Source of the DNA: Carya illinoinensis
Lineage: Eukaryota; Streptophyta; Magnoliopsida; Fagales; Juglandaceae
Length of the DNA stretch: 64,000 bases
NCBI RefSeq assembly: GCF_018687715.1
Contig: NC_056764.1
Coordinates: 16,417,501 to 16,481,500 of the forward strand
Direction of reading: 5' to 3'
Part shown: positions 47,089 to 58,979 of the stretch, in pieces
How positions within the stretch are numbered: the first letter of the stretch is position 1
Layout: each line of letters begins with the position of its first letter
Translations under genes and position numbers: made by a program
The notes under the pieces: model-generated
What the model was told of the DNA's origin: nothing
The model's database searches: none
Seen by the model: only the letters and a program-made list of their open reading frames with translations

Positions 47089-47490
47089 TTATATAAACTT
47101 GAGATTCTTAGCCTCATGTTTTAGACGCTCATTCTCTTCATACAATATCATGTCATTCTTATCTATGGGAACTAGCAAGCAGAATGAAGAATCTAATAAA
47201 GATTTCAACTGTTTATTCTTCTACTGAATGATTCCTTCCCTTGTATGAGACTCTTGAACAACTCGTTGAAGTACAACAATTTGTTCTTTGAGCTTTTCAA
47301 CTTCATGATTTCTGACTTGTAGCCGCTGAGAAAAAGCAACAATAGAGGAAGAGTAGCGAGTCTCGAGACTCACCAAGTCATAGATAGCATCGGAATTTGA
47401 CTTATTAGCCAAATTATTATTTTCTTGCTGCAAAATGACACCAATGGAAGCTGCAGAAAGGACAGGAGGTTGAGATATAGAATACCTCAT
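47089..47490 (-). pseudogene. Antisense coiled-coil reading frame between copia pol and 3' LTR
   Basis: On the minus strand an ATG at 47488-47490 opens 133 codons ending at TAA (47089-47091), broken by one TAG (47221-47223 region) after codon 89, at which the expected codon would differ by one base (CAG). The product has a heptad look: QRLQVRNHEVEKLKEQIVVL, then after the stop NDMILYEENERLKHEAKNL. No membrane segment. Antisense additional frames at this place are known in some plant LTR retrotransposons; their role is unclear. Alternative: chance frame in the decayed env-like 3' region. Confidence 0.4.
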
Positions 47491-48042
47491 GGATGGATCT
47501 AGAAAAATTTTAGAAGAATGAGCAATTCAGAAAAGAATTGAAGACTTAAAGCGAGAATGTTAAAGGAATGCAGATGAATTATAGAGATGATAAGAAAATT
47601 TGATGCGGATTGGATGAACTTTAAGACTAATTTTATAGCATAAAGAACAAGACAAGCTATCATCCAAGTAAAGGAAAAATGTGAAAATAACATTTTTTTT
47701 AGAAACTCAGAGCCCTCAATCTTGTTTATCAACAACATCAGGCGATTTTTTTCAAATCTCCAGCCACACTTGTCGATCACGGATGGATCCATTTTTTCAA
47801 CTATCTACAATTTCTACTAACGCACCGTTTTCTTCAGTCCATTTACTTATTGCGGATCCTTTTTAATGATGCCAAAAGGGGGAGAAGTGTTAGACTAGAA
47901 TATTAGCATTGTTTGAATTTCTAAACTTGTTATATATACTTAGAATTATATTCATACTTTTGTTTGAAAAACTAACGCACATTCTCAGGGGGAGTTTAAG
48001 TATTAATACAGTTTCAGGTTCTATCAAGTATTTGTCATCATC

Positions 48043-48056
48043 AAAAAAGGGGAGAT
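48043..48056 (+). promoter_or_regulatory. Copia polypurine tract
   Basis: aaaaaaggggagat directly before the 3' LTR. A second purine run, aaaagggggagaag, is at about 47874-47887 in the 3' region and may be an additional priming site. Confidence 0.88.
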
Positions 48057-49456
48057 TGTTGAACCCAAGGTTTCAAGCTTTGTGTAATTATATATCTACA
48101 CATGGATTTTGATGATCACAAATGAATTCAAATAATAAAGGAGTCTCAAACTCAAGTTGTCTACACAATGGAGTTAAGCACATCAAGGAAACAAGCATGA
48201 GTAAGAAGGGAACAAGTTCACATTAAAGTCATAGAGTAATGTTGTAAATCTCTTAAAAATTTGAAATTAGGATTAAGGCTCAAAATTAATATTTTATCAT
48301 AAAGCATTAAAATACATTTTCCACATGTGCATGAATATTTTGAAAATTAAATTTGAAAATTTTGAAAGATGATTGATTGTCATCTTTCACATGTGCATTA
48401 CATGATTAAAGGTTTGAACTTTGAAAATATTAAAAACGATTGATTGTCATCTTTCACATGTGCATGTTTTATTTGAATATTTTCAAAAGTAATTGATGCT
48501 TTTTTTGACTTATACAAAAGGTAGATGATTTTGTTTGAAAATTTTGAAAAGTGAAGTGTGCTCCTTTTGTCATATGCAAAAAGTAAAAAGATTAGGTTTG
48601 AAATATTTAAAAAGTAAAATGTGCTCATTTTGTCATATGCAAAAAGTAAAAAGATTGGGTTTGAATTTTTTGAAAAGTAAAGTGTACTCCTTTTGTCATA
48701 TGCCAAAACTAAATGATTAGGTTTGAAGTTTTTGAAATATTAATGATGTTGTTTTTTACAACTGAAAAAGAAAAACCTTTTATTTGAATTTTTTGAAAAA
48801 GTGAATGATGTTATCTTTGACATGTGAATCTTTTTAAATTTGAATATGAAGTCTCATATGCCTATAAATAGATTGAGTTCTTCACATTTACAACACTAAG
48901 AGCATACAACATTCATTCAAAACTTTCATTCTCTCTTCTCTAAGCATTGAGCCTTAATCCTTGTTCATTTTGAGAGAAATATAGTTTGCGCTGTATTGTT
49001 CTTATTTCACTCATTGATGAGTGTTTTCTGATAATCTACCCACTATCAGCTCTTGTATCAGTAAAAGAGTGTGTATAACCCTTGTACGTGTAGAAAATGT
49101 TCTACACAAGGAATGGTTGAATCACCACGTGCAAGATGATTGCAAGTGTAGAGGGTGTTCTACACGAATCCTTTGTAGCGATGTTGTTCAAAGGTGTAAT
49201 AGGTTTCTATTTCTACCTGAAGGAGATTGAATAGTGAATTTAGAGATTCTCAAGGGGTAGCTCAAGGCGAGAACATAGACAGTGGGGCCGAACCTTGTTA
49301 ACATATTGAGTTTGCTTCTCTCTTACCCTTACTCTTTATATTTATTGATGTTTCATATTTTGTTTATATTTTATATTGTATATTTGATTTATAATTGTTA
49401 TTTTTTTAAATACAACTCAATTCACCCTCCCTCTTGTGTTAGTCATCTGGGCAACA
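48057..49456 (+). mobile_element. Copia 3' LTR
   Basis: 1400 bp, matching the 5' LTR along its length, with the tandem repeat (48530-48790), TATA box (48863-48870) and the same ends. It is followed by the duplication tcaat and then the LTR-B2 body. Confidence 0.93.
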
Positions 49457-51193
49457 TCAATATATATGGGTTTACCATCACCCCACTATAATGGTTACAC
49501 CATACCAAAAGATACATGGTTTAAAGTCAAACTCGACAAAACGTCCCGACAAGGGATCCCTCCCAACGTAAAAACAACATCCATCGACATAACCCATCAT
49601 TCATGTAAGGTCAAACCAACAAAGAAGACACTAAACGTCTGCCTCTCCCTCTGCAGAATGCTCTACTCCTAGCCTTTTCGTCATTATCTGGACGTTTAAA
49701 ACATAAACACAAAGTGAGTCTAATTCTCAATAAGCATTACATCATGCCATTAACGTTCTAATCATCAATTCTTTTTCTTTTGAAAACATGCATACATAAA
49801 CATTTAAATAGTAATTTCATGCATAACATTTAAACAGTACTTTCATGCATAAACATTTAAACAATACTTGCATGCATAAACATTTAAACAGTACTTTCAT
49901 GATAAACATTTAAACAATACTTTCATGCATAAATAGTTAAGAGTTTAGTCATGCTTTCATGCACACACTTACTTCATACTTTCATGCATACATTTACATC
50001 GTACTTCCATGCATACATTTAAATCATACTTTCATGCATACCTTTACTTTCATCTTTCACTTTCATTTGACCGGTACACACTATTACGCCACATGTGTTA
50101 GGGTTAGCGGTCTTTTGGACCTGATTCTGCCCGTGGCCGCGGGTTAGGAATCCCTTTCCTTCAGGGTACAGCGTTGGGTGTACCGCCAGTACTACTTACC
50201 CTGCATTGCAATCTACCCAGCCCTTTGGTACCATCATTCATTTATTAATCATGGCCATTACATAGTTTCATACATTAAAACGTTCATTTTCTTTTAGTCT
50301 TTCCTTCTTTCATTCAGTCATTTACTTTTCAATTCTTTTCATTTAACAGTTCATTCATGGAAAAACATCATTTAAAAGAATGAGTTTAAACATCATTTTT
50401 CATGCAATTACGTATTTTCATACCTTAACATTCTTTTCATTTCTTTTCTTTCTTTGTAGTCAAACATTTTCATTATTTTTTCTTAGTCCAATGCATATGC
50501 GTTTATTTTTTAAAAGAACATTTCATGTTATGCTGCGTATAAATAAGACGTTAATACTTTGAAAAAGCATGTATAAAAATCTCATGACTTAGCATCTACG
50601 TGCATGCATTACCTTATACACATACAAACAATTATATCGATATGGTGCTTCACAGGAGCTACCAAGAAAGGCTTTTACATAGTATATACATTTACAATTT
50701 CTTTACAAGAATATTTGAAGAGAGAGAGAGAGAAAGACATTCTTTCATAAGAGAGCTTTGTGTATAAAAAGTATGGTCATAGCTACTTATCTCTGCTCCT
50801 CGATACTTCCAATCGTCAATATAAGTCATATTCCAATAAATAATAAACGTGTTAATACTCATCCAATGTCCTTTAGGCCTCCATTAAACGAAAAAGCTGT
50901 AATATCACGATCTAACGTCCTTTCTACCCTTAACATTATCTTAATTAACTAACCTCTCATCTAACCTTAAAAGTTTAGACTAATTGCACAAGCAATATTT
51001 AATAGTTTAGATAACATATCCCATTAAAATTAAACATAGCATAAAGTATAGCAAATTACCCATTAAACAAATTGTAAAACCTTTAAACACTCAAGCTTAT
51101 GCTTTACCCATTTAATACCTTTTAAAAGCAAGGTATAATTATAAAAACCCAAGCAAAACCTCTAAATAAATCTCAACATAGTACACATGGCAT

Positions 51194-51229
<36 letters not shown>

Positions 51230-52309
51230 AAAGATCAACTAACATCTATTATGACTAATCAAGTTAGTTATTAAAAATACCATTTTCAAATATAGGAGAA
51301 ATACAAAGAAAATTCCCTAAATAAATTTCGGTTTGGGCCAAAAACAAAGCCTACATGTTTACTTGCAACATAAGAATTTAAATACATCAAAATATAAGCT
51401 AAACAATTTAGTTTGTTTCTAAAATACATCAAAAATCAAAGGAGTTAAATTAGGATTTTTACCTTAAGCTCCTAACTTCTTTCAAGAGGTAAAGTGGAGG
51501 TTCAAAACTTGAAGAAAATGAGAGAAGTTTGATTTCTTGAAGAGGAGAAGAAACAAGGGAAAGTGGTGTTGGGGAAGGAAGAAAATAATTTCTTTCTTTC
51601 TTTGGGAGTCACACGGCTTGAAGGGGTGGAGAGGAAGTTATTATTTTTCCTTTCTCTTGAAGATGAGAATGAGAAGGAGAAAAATAAAGAAATGAAGAAT
51701 GGGGCGTCGGCTTTGGAGGAGAAGAGAAGGAGGCTTGTGTCCTTGGGCTTATGGTGACCGACAGTTCAAAAAGGGAAATAAAAAACTTAGGCAAAAGCTT
51801 ACCTAATAAGCTAAAATAAGGACCAATCAAATTTAAGAAGGAAAAGTTAGTCTTGGTCAAAGCTTCCCATGGAAGTTTAGGCTTGATTGACCGACGGGTT
51901 CATAAGGGAAGAAGGTTTAGTTAAATTTTTGGTCAAATCTTGCAGTGAAAGCTTAAGGAAATGAATGGCTAGGATTAATTATAGGAATATAATTACTTCA
52001 CCTACCAAATCCAATGGTAGAAATCAAATGGGGCTATTTCTAAATTAATTAAAGTTAAGGGCTAAGAGAAAATACTATAAGGCCTTAAAAATCATGTACT
52101 TAATTTATTTTAATAACCCACATAAAATAAAAATACACCCATCTTAAAATAAAATAATAAAATAATAAGATAATAAAAACAATCTTTATCTTAAAATAAT
52201 TAATTTAAAAACATGTGTTTTGATCAGAATGATTTTTGTGCATCTAGTCTCCTCTCTTTTTCTCTCTAGCTTTACTCTGAACAAATAGAGGTGGTGGTGA
52301 GTTTGTTTC

Positions 52310-53798
52310 TTGTGTTCATTCATTGGAGGTTGGTGTCCTACAGTCCATTCAATGAAAAGTTTACATACCATGTTGGGTAATCTTCACTTGAATGAAGAGG
52401 AAGATGCTACCATTATCATTGACGATACTACATGTTCCGAGGTACAACAAAAGGGTGATCACGGTTTGATAGGTAAAATTTGGAGTGATAGACAGTTGGG
52501 AAAAAATGTGGTGGAATCTATGTTGGCAAAGATTTGGTGCCTTAGTAAACCTGCAGTTTTTGAGGGAGGTTGGTCGTAATACATTCATTTTGATCTTTGC
52601 TAATCATGCTGATAAACAAAGGGTAGAAGGTGGGAGGCCATGGTTTTTTTATGGTCAATTGTTTGTTATCAATTCATTTGATGGATCCACACCAGTTCAA
52701 GATCTGAAGTTTGATCGTGCGTCTTTTTGGGTGTAGTTCCATAATCTCCTGTTGTTGGGGATGAATAAAGAATGTGGAGAAAAGCTAGGTAGTACAATCG
52801 GAGTAGTGGAGGAGGTAGAGGTTGATGAAGATGATGTAGGATGGGGTAGTAGTCTGAGAGTCAAAATTCTGTTAGACTTGAAAAAACCTCTTGCTAGAGG
52901 AAGAACTCTTGTATTGCATGGAGTTAAAGTATGGAGTCCTTTAAAGTATGAGAAACTTCCTCTGTTTTGTTTCATGTGTGGCAAAATTATCCATGAGAAT
53001 GTAAGTTGTCAATTAGAGAAAGATTTATCACCTCAATTTGGGCCCTGGCTACGTGCAAAATCATATATGAAGAAGAGTTGGGAAATCAAAAAGGAAAGCT
53101 CAACTGATTGAGGCAATAGTTCAAGAGCTGAATTGGGGCAGAATATGGTGGCTGATGGTGACGTAGCTGATCATGGTGGTGTAGGGAAGAAGAACTGTAA
53201 CGTATTCCCATCATCAATGCATAGTGATGGTGGTATTAACACTTACAGTTTTGTTGCTAATAAAGACAATATGAAAGGCAAAACTATTACTGACTGTTAC
53301 GATTTGGAAGGTATAAATCAAATTGTAATGGAAAAAACAAATATGTTATTCTCTGAAGGAAAATTGGGGGTGCAGGAAAGATCTGATCCAGAGGTACCCA
53401 TTGGGCCTGTTGTTTTACAAGATGGGATTGTAGTTATAGGTGGACTCAATGAGGTTGATTTGGCACAAAAAGGCCTTGAGGGTGTGATAGAGAAGGAACA
53501 CAATGCAGCCCACCAACTTCCTTTACAACAGCAAGGAAGGAGCACTCGAAGTACATGGAAGAAAAAAGCAAGGTTGAGCTCTCTACCTTGTGTCTCATTG
53601 GAGGGGCCATCAAATAAGAAAAGATCAGGGGAAGAGCTATCTCTGGATACATCACATCTCTCTGCATCTAAGAAAGGTAAGCTTAATACTTTTCTTAATG
53701 ACCAAGACTGTTGTATTAAGAAGGGTGGGAATAATAAAAGTGGTAACAATACTTTGGGATCGGCAGTGGCTATTCAACAGCCTTGCCGGGATCAATAA
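52310..53798 (+). pseudogene. LINE-2 ORF1: DUF4283 plus zinc knuckle, RNA-binding
   Basis: N-terminal DUF4283-type domain: GKIWSDRQLGKNVVESMLAK, then after a frameshift at about 52560 RNTFILIFANHADKQRVEGG and PWFFYGQLFVI, followed by KFDRASFWV and a TAG at 52734-52736 where Q is usual (FWVQ). Then VKILLDLKKPLARGR, and the knuckle LPLFCFMCGKIIHENVSC with QFGPWLRA. A TGA at 53109-53111 precedes a less conserved, charged C-terminal part (53133-53798; RSTRSTWKKKARL). Such ORF1 proteins bind the LINE RNA. The family is the common plant LINE ORF1. Confidence 0.85.
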
Positions 53799-56700
53799 GT
53801 TTCATAAGTTGGAACTCTTGCGGCTTTGGGAACCCATTGGGAGTTCAATCCCTTTCTGACTTGGTCAGAAAAGAAGTTCTTGAAATTTTGTTTCTCCAAG
53901 AGACAAAATTACATGCACAAACAATGGAAAGGTTGAAATATAAGTTGGGGTTTCATAGTTGTTTAGCTATTAGCTGTGAAGGTAAGAGTGGAGGGATTGC
54001 TCTTTACTGGAAGAAGCAGTTCAAAGTAGAAATTTAGACTTTTTGTAAGTTCCACATTCATGCAAAAGTAACTGAGGAAGATGAGAATGTTGATTCATGG
54101 TGGTTAACTGGTTTTTATGGTCATCCAGATGTGAGTAAGAGACATGAGTTGTGGACTTTACTGAGATCATTACAGGTGCCTAGTAATAAAGGATGGTTGC
54201 TCTTAGGAGACTTTAATGAGACTATAAGCAAGGTTGAAAAGAGTGGAGGTAGAGACAAACCAAACAGACAACTAAAAGCATTTAGAGATGTTATTGATGA
54301 ATGTCATTTACATGATTTGGGTTTTAATGGTAATCCTTTCACTTGGTGTAACAAAAGAGAAATGGAACACTGCATTAGTGAAAGATTGGGTAGATTCTTA
54401 TCAAATCTAAAGTGGCATTCTCGTTATCCAATGGCTTATGTAACTCATGATGTCATTGCTTATTCTGATCATGTACCTATAATTTTGAAGCTAACTAAAG
54501 GGATTGAGCAGGCTCCAAGAAAGAAATTATTTAGATTTGAAGCAATGTGGGTTGATGTTGCTAACTGCAAACATGTTATCCAAAAGGCTCGGAGGAGCAT
54601 TGAAGGAAGGAAAGAATTGAGAACTATGATGACAAAAATAGAACATTGTGGTGAGAAGCTCACAGTGTGGAATAAAAATAGCTTTGGACATGTGCAAATG
54701 AGTTTAAGCAAGGCAAAAGAACAGCTTCTTATTGCACATCAATCATATCCTTTATCTCACATAGGTAGAAGCTTCAAGATGCTAGAAATGAGGTTCAAAA
54801 GTGGCTAGCAAGAAGTGAAGTAATGTGGAGGCAGAGATCAAAGGCTTTGTGGCTAGCTGAGGGAGATAAGAATTCAAGGTTTTTCCACCATAAGGCAACA
54901 TAGAGAAAGAAGAAAAATTGGATCAAAGGAGTGAAGGATTCAAATGGAGTTTGGCAGAATAATGAAGGCAGAAATGCAGCTATCCTTGATTATTTTAATA
55001 TTCTCTTTAGAGCTACTGATGATATTGGAAGTATGGATTTTTGCAAGGTTTGGCAGGCAGATTAACAACTGATATGGTGGAACAGATGGATATGCCTTTT
55101 ACAGAAGAAGAGGTAAAGAAGGCCTTAAATGAGATGCACCCAACAAAGGCACCTGGTCGAAATGGTATGAGTCCTCTTTTTTATCAAAAATTCTGGTCTG
55201 TGGTTGGTAAAGATGTTACTGATTCAGTTCCTCATGCTTTGAATAATGGACAATTCCCATCTGACATTAATCACACTTTTGTCACTTTGAATCCAAAGAA
55301 AAAGAAGCCTGAGCTAGTGTCAGATTATAGGCCAATAAGTCTTTGCAACGTGATCTATAAGTTGATTTCAAAGATTCTAGCTAATAGACAGAAGATGTTT
55401 TTACCTGCTATTATTTCACCGTCACAAACAACTTTTGTTCCTAGGAGACTAATAACTGATAATGTGTTAGTTGCATATGAGATGGTCCATTTTCTAAGAA
55501 GAAAGAGAAAAGGAAAGGGTGGCTTTATGTCCCTAAAGTTGGATATGAGTAAGGCTTATAACAGGGTAGAGTGAAGATTTCTATAGAAAGTGATGGAACA
55601 GATGGGATTCAGTGAAAAATGGGTGCAACTGGTTATGTATTGTGTTCAAACAGTTTCTTTCTCTATTCTTGTGAATGGAGAGCCAAAGGGACCTATATTT
55701 CCATCTCGTGGTTTGAGACAAGGGGATCCAATTTTCCCCATCTTTTTCTGATTTGCACTGAAGGTCTCATACTTTTGTTGGACCAGGCTAATACACATAA
55801 CCAGTTAGAGGGGATTCGAGTTTGCAGAGTGGCTCCTAAGTTAAATCATATGTTATTTGCAGATTATGTTGTTCTGATCTGTAGAGTAAATTTGCAAACT
55901 TGCTTAACTCTCCAACATAAGCTGGATATTTATGAGAAAGCTTCTAGTCAGAAGATTAATCATGAGAAAACATCAATGGTGTTTAGTCAGAATGTACACC
56001 AGTCTCAACAGGAGGAGATTATGCAGTTTTGGGGAGTACAACAGTTCCAACAATATGACAAATATCTGGGTTTGCCACCAATGGTTGGAAGAGGCAAATA
56101 TCAAGCCTTCTCATTTTAAAGCATCGAGTTTGGGCCAAAATGCAAGGGTGGAAAGAAAAGCTACTATCACAAGGGGTAAGGAAGTCTTGTTAAAAGCTGT
56201 GGCATTATCAATACCAACATATACAATGAGTTGTTTTAAGCTACTAAAATCCTTGTGTTTTGAATTGGAAGAGTTGATGGCCAAGTTTTGGTGGGGGTAG
56301 AAATCTGATGAAAGAAAAATATGTTGGATTAGCTGGAAGAAAATGTGTGAGTCAAAGCTAAGTGGTGGATTGGGGTTTAAGAACCTGCAGATCTCTAATA
56401 TGGCCCTTTTAGCAAAGCAAGGATGGACGATTATGATAGAGGAGTCCTCTCTACTTCATAGAATTTTTAAAGCTAGATACTTCCCTACTTCTAGTTTTAA
56501 AGACTCTAAGTTAGGTGGTGCCCCTTCTTTTGTTTGGAGAGGAATCTGGGAAGCTAAAGCAAATCTATTCAAAGGCTACAGGTGGCATGTTGGGAATGGT
56601 ATGTCTATTAATATCTGGACTAATTATTGGCTTCTAAACCACAAGTTGGTTCCTCTCACTACTACAGCTGCAACAAATACATTTTTTGAGATGGAGAATT

Positions 56701-57847
56701 CTATGGCTTCTTTGATGATGCAGAATCCTAGAAGATGGGATATGGAGAAGGTAAGAAGCTTGGTACCAGCAAGGGAGGCCAATGAGGTGCTTTGTATCAA
56801 ATTGCCCTCTGAGAATGTACCTGATACATTGGTGTGGGAGCATGAGAAAAGTGGAATGCATACTGTTAATAGTGCCTATAAGTGTTTCCTCTCTATGGAA
56901 ACAAATAGACAGAGGGCTGAGTGTTAAAGTGCTACAGACCAAAAGCTTTTGTGGAAGAAGTTATGGAAATTAAATATACCTCATCAAGTTAAAGTTTTTG
57001 CATGGAAGGTATGTAATAATATTCTTTCTACACTACATAATCTTAAAGCTCGGAAGGTTATTGACAATGCAAGCTGCCATTGGTGTCAAAAAGAAGAGGA
57101 GGATTTAAATCATGCACTATTTTATTGCCCTCAAATTAGGGATAGTTGGATTTAGCTTTTTCCTTCCATAACAGATTCAACTTTTAGGGTGGATTTCTTA
57201 CATTTAGTTCATTCAGTTATGAGAAGAAAAAAGGCAAGGGAGTTAGAGAAGCTTTTTCTGATGGCTTCGAGCTTATGGTATAGGCGAAATCAAAAGCTCT
57301 ATGAGAACAAAATATTGACACCAGATCAAGTCATTGAACATGCTTTGACTTTATATCAAGAGCATAATGCAGCAACAGAAGCACAAAAGCAAAAACTGAA
57401 ATACAGTTGTTATTGGAAGCCACCTCCTGCAAGGGTTTTAAAACTTAACATGGATGGGGAGCTACTTTAAGTGATCAATGTAGATCTGGTCTTGGTGTGG
57501 TATTAAGAGATGACAAGGGTCAAGTGATTTTTGCTGTTAGTAAACCAGAAAATGCCCTTGCTAATCCAATGGAGATAGAGTTACTTGCTATTTTGATAGG
57601 AATACAATTGTATATTCCTTTAGGTATTGCTGAGCTCCAAATTGAAAGTGATGCACTTCTTGTAGTTGAAGAACTGAAAAAGCAAGGAAGATCATCAACT
57701 CTATGGAGTACCCTTGTTCAAGATATTAAAGCCCTTCTCTACACCCTTCCCAATTGGTCTCTTCAGCATAGAGGTCGTGAATCAAATGGTATAGCATATG
57801 CTTTAGCTAAATTTGCATGGCATCTTGATGATATAGTCCTTTGGTGA
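53783..57847 (+). pseudogene. LINE-2 ORF2: endonuclease, RT, zf-RVT, RNase H
   Basis: Starts at ATG 53783 overlapping ORF1. Endonuclease: FISWNSCGFGNPLGVQ, EILFLQETKL, GWLLLGDFNE, NPFTWCNKR and AYSDHVPIIL (53795-54490). [65 protein letters not shown] (in another frame) and MLFADYVVLI at 55850-55880, where FADY replaces the catalytic FADD. Then [14 protein letters not shown], zf-RVT (LNIPHQVKVFAWKVCNNIL, CHWCQKEEEDLNHALFYC, 56970-57140) and an RNase H domain (KLNMDGE, RSGLGVVLRDDKG, IESDALLVVEELKK, 57440-57847). Stops at 54037, 54808, 55574, 56119 and others. Confidence 0.9.
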
Positions 57848-57938
57848 GATTTTATTCCAGAATGTATATCCCAAGCTATTTGGGTTGATTCATCATTGTA
57901 ATGCTTCTATTATGAATAAAGTTGCTTATTTGCTATAA

Positions 57939-57942
<4 letters not shown>

Positions 57943-57967
<25 letters not shown>
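57943..57967 (+). repeat. (TAA)n tail of LINE-2
   Basis: About eight TAA units at the 3' end of the LINE, directly before the target duplication. This is the usual tail type of plant L1 elements. Confidence 0.9.
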
Positions 57968-57969
<2 letters not shown>

Positions 57970-58032
57970 TTAAAGAATTAATAAAAAAATGAAATGGCAT
58001 AAGGACCTAGGTAATAAGACTCGGGTATTACA

Positions 58033-58441
58033 TATGCCATCTGGAATAGTTAATCCATTGTCACCACCAAAGCTTCGAGTATATACATCTTTCTATGTAG
58101 TGGTATTAAAGTTTATGTTGGCTTTTTGGGTGTTTTTTTTGTGAAAATTGTCACTCTTTCTTTACTCTCAATAATGATTTATTGCAAGAGAGTATGGGTT
58201 CACCATGACGTTTTCATAACTAAAATAGGTGCTGGCTAATATAAATTGAAATTGAAATTCAATTTTACTGAAGCGACATGTCTGGATTGGTTGATTGTAA
58301 AATAATTATAGGTACATCATTATCTTAAAAAAAAAAAAAGTCAATGTCTATTACAATGGAGGATAAATATAGGGTTTAACATGAATCCTTCCACTATCTA
58401 GATACAAAAAATATTGTGAGATTTAATTTAGGAGTATGTTT
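58033..58441. other. Non-coding stretch right of LTR-B2
   Basis: No recognised feature apart from an A run of about 13 at 58328-58340 and short direct repeats. The A run could be the tail of an old retroposed sequence. Confidence 0.3.
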
Positions 58442-58979
58442 TCAAACACAAAGTTGGTTACTACCCATTACGTCACAAAGTAAAATTGACTGATGGATTT
58501 TGGTAAAAGTCCAATCATGATGATCTTTTGAAAATAGAAAAATGTCATTAATAATCGGAGAGATCGACCAAAAGAGAGTTGAGTTTTTACACTCAATTGT
58601 TGAGAAGACGGATTTGGCGTTGCCTTCTATTGTAACTTTTCCAAAGTTATTGGCCATACAAATTGCTAGCATCACAGCTGATGCTTCTGCTACCAACAGG
58701 ATTGATGTATTGTTCTTCTTTGTTAATATCTCTAAAATTTCACCTAAGTGATTTCTTCGAATAGCAGATGCAATTGAAAAATTATGTCTAATTGTAGCAT
58801 AAAAAAAAAAAAAAAAAAAAAAAACACTTTTGAGTTCCAAGAGGTGGGGGATCCAATTTAAAACGGGGATGCTGTAATGGAGGAGTTAGTATATCATTTA
58901 CGTTAGAAAAATAGTCAATGTGAATTGTAATGGAGGAGTTTCTGGGCAGAGAAGCATTTGATGATACAGACAGAGACAC
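58442..58979 (-). pseudogene. RNase H-like (RVT_3 type) relic, antisense
   Basis: On the minus strand, DPPPLGTQK (usual start W.PPP.G..K.N.DA of plant RNase H domains at LINE C-termini) is followed by a run of phenylalanine codons from an A tract (58800-58823 on the plus strand) and then by IRRNHLGEILEIL, AEASAVMLAICMANNFGKV, TIEGNAKSVFSTIE (IEGNA in place of the usual IEGDA) and NDIFLF...WTFTKIHQ. Three parts of the domain (LGEI, AEA, IEG-A) are in the right order and spacing. It may be the end of a LINE or a host gene relic; no RT is next to it. Dead: the A tract, loss of the first Asp and D-to-N change. Confidence 0.6.

Larger units (their letters stand above)
41463..49456 (+). mobile_element. 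Ty1/copia element with both LTRs, SIRE/Maximus-like
   Basis: LTRs at 41463-42875 and 48057-49456 (TGTTGAACCC...GGGCAACA), a perfect 5-bp duplication tcaat (41458-41462 and 49457-49461), a tRNA-Met type primer site and a polypurine tract. The pol order protease-integrase-RT-RNase H defines copia. Gag (GDNYSFWKVRM), the RNase H text (STAEAEYVAAGSCCAQ) and the long 3' region before the LTR resemble SIRE/Maximus-type elements; lineage is an inference. I count about 12 differences over the first 220 bp of the LTRs. Stops make it non-autonomous. It is inserted into LTR-B2. Confidence 0.95.
52212..57966 (+). mobile_element. LINE-2: L1-type non-LTR retrotransposon, apparently full length
   Basis: 5755 bp inserted in LTR-B2. 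It is bounded by aatttaaaaa (52202-52211) and aatttaaaga (57967-57976), a 10-bp target duplication with one mismatch, and it ends in (TAA)n (about 57943-57966). It has ORF1 (52310-53798) and ORF2 (53783-57847) which overlap by 16 bp, the usual two-gene plan of plant L1 elements. Because the duplication abuts both ends, the 5' end may be complete. Numerous stops make it inactive. Confidence 0.9.
41176..58032 (-). mobile_element. LTR family B, second copy (LTR-B2), split by a copia element and a LINE
   Basis: Three parts read on the minus strand form one LTR of about 3.1 kb: 57967-58032 (starts TGTAATACCC, ends at the LINE-2 target site), 49462-52211 (body, with the ctgcccgtggccgcggg and gtaccgccagtac blocks at 50140-50200, tandem repeats 49790-50050, and (TA)n at 51198-51227) and 41176-41462 (end, ccagggcggggt). 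Each matches LTR-B1. The right end is exact; the last few bases of the left end overlap the family-A LTR (tcacaacccc), so the LTR-B terminus tgtaaca is lost or replaced there. The frame at 51563-51757 has no family features. Confidence 0.85.

Noticed and set aside
51563..51757. 64-codon plus-strand frame, Glu/Lys-rich
   Set aside because: It lies in the transcribed-leader-like part of LTR-B2 on the opposite strand and the matching region of LTR-B1 shows no conserved frame.
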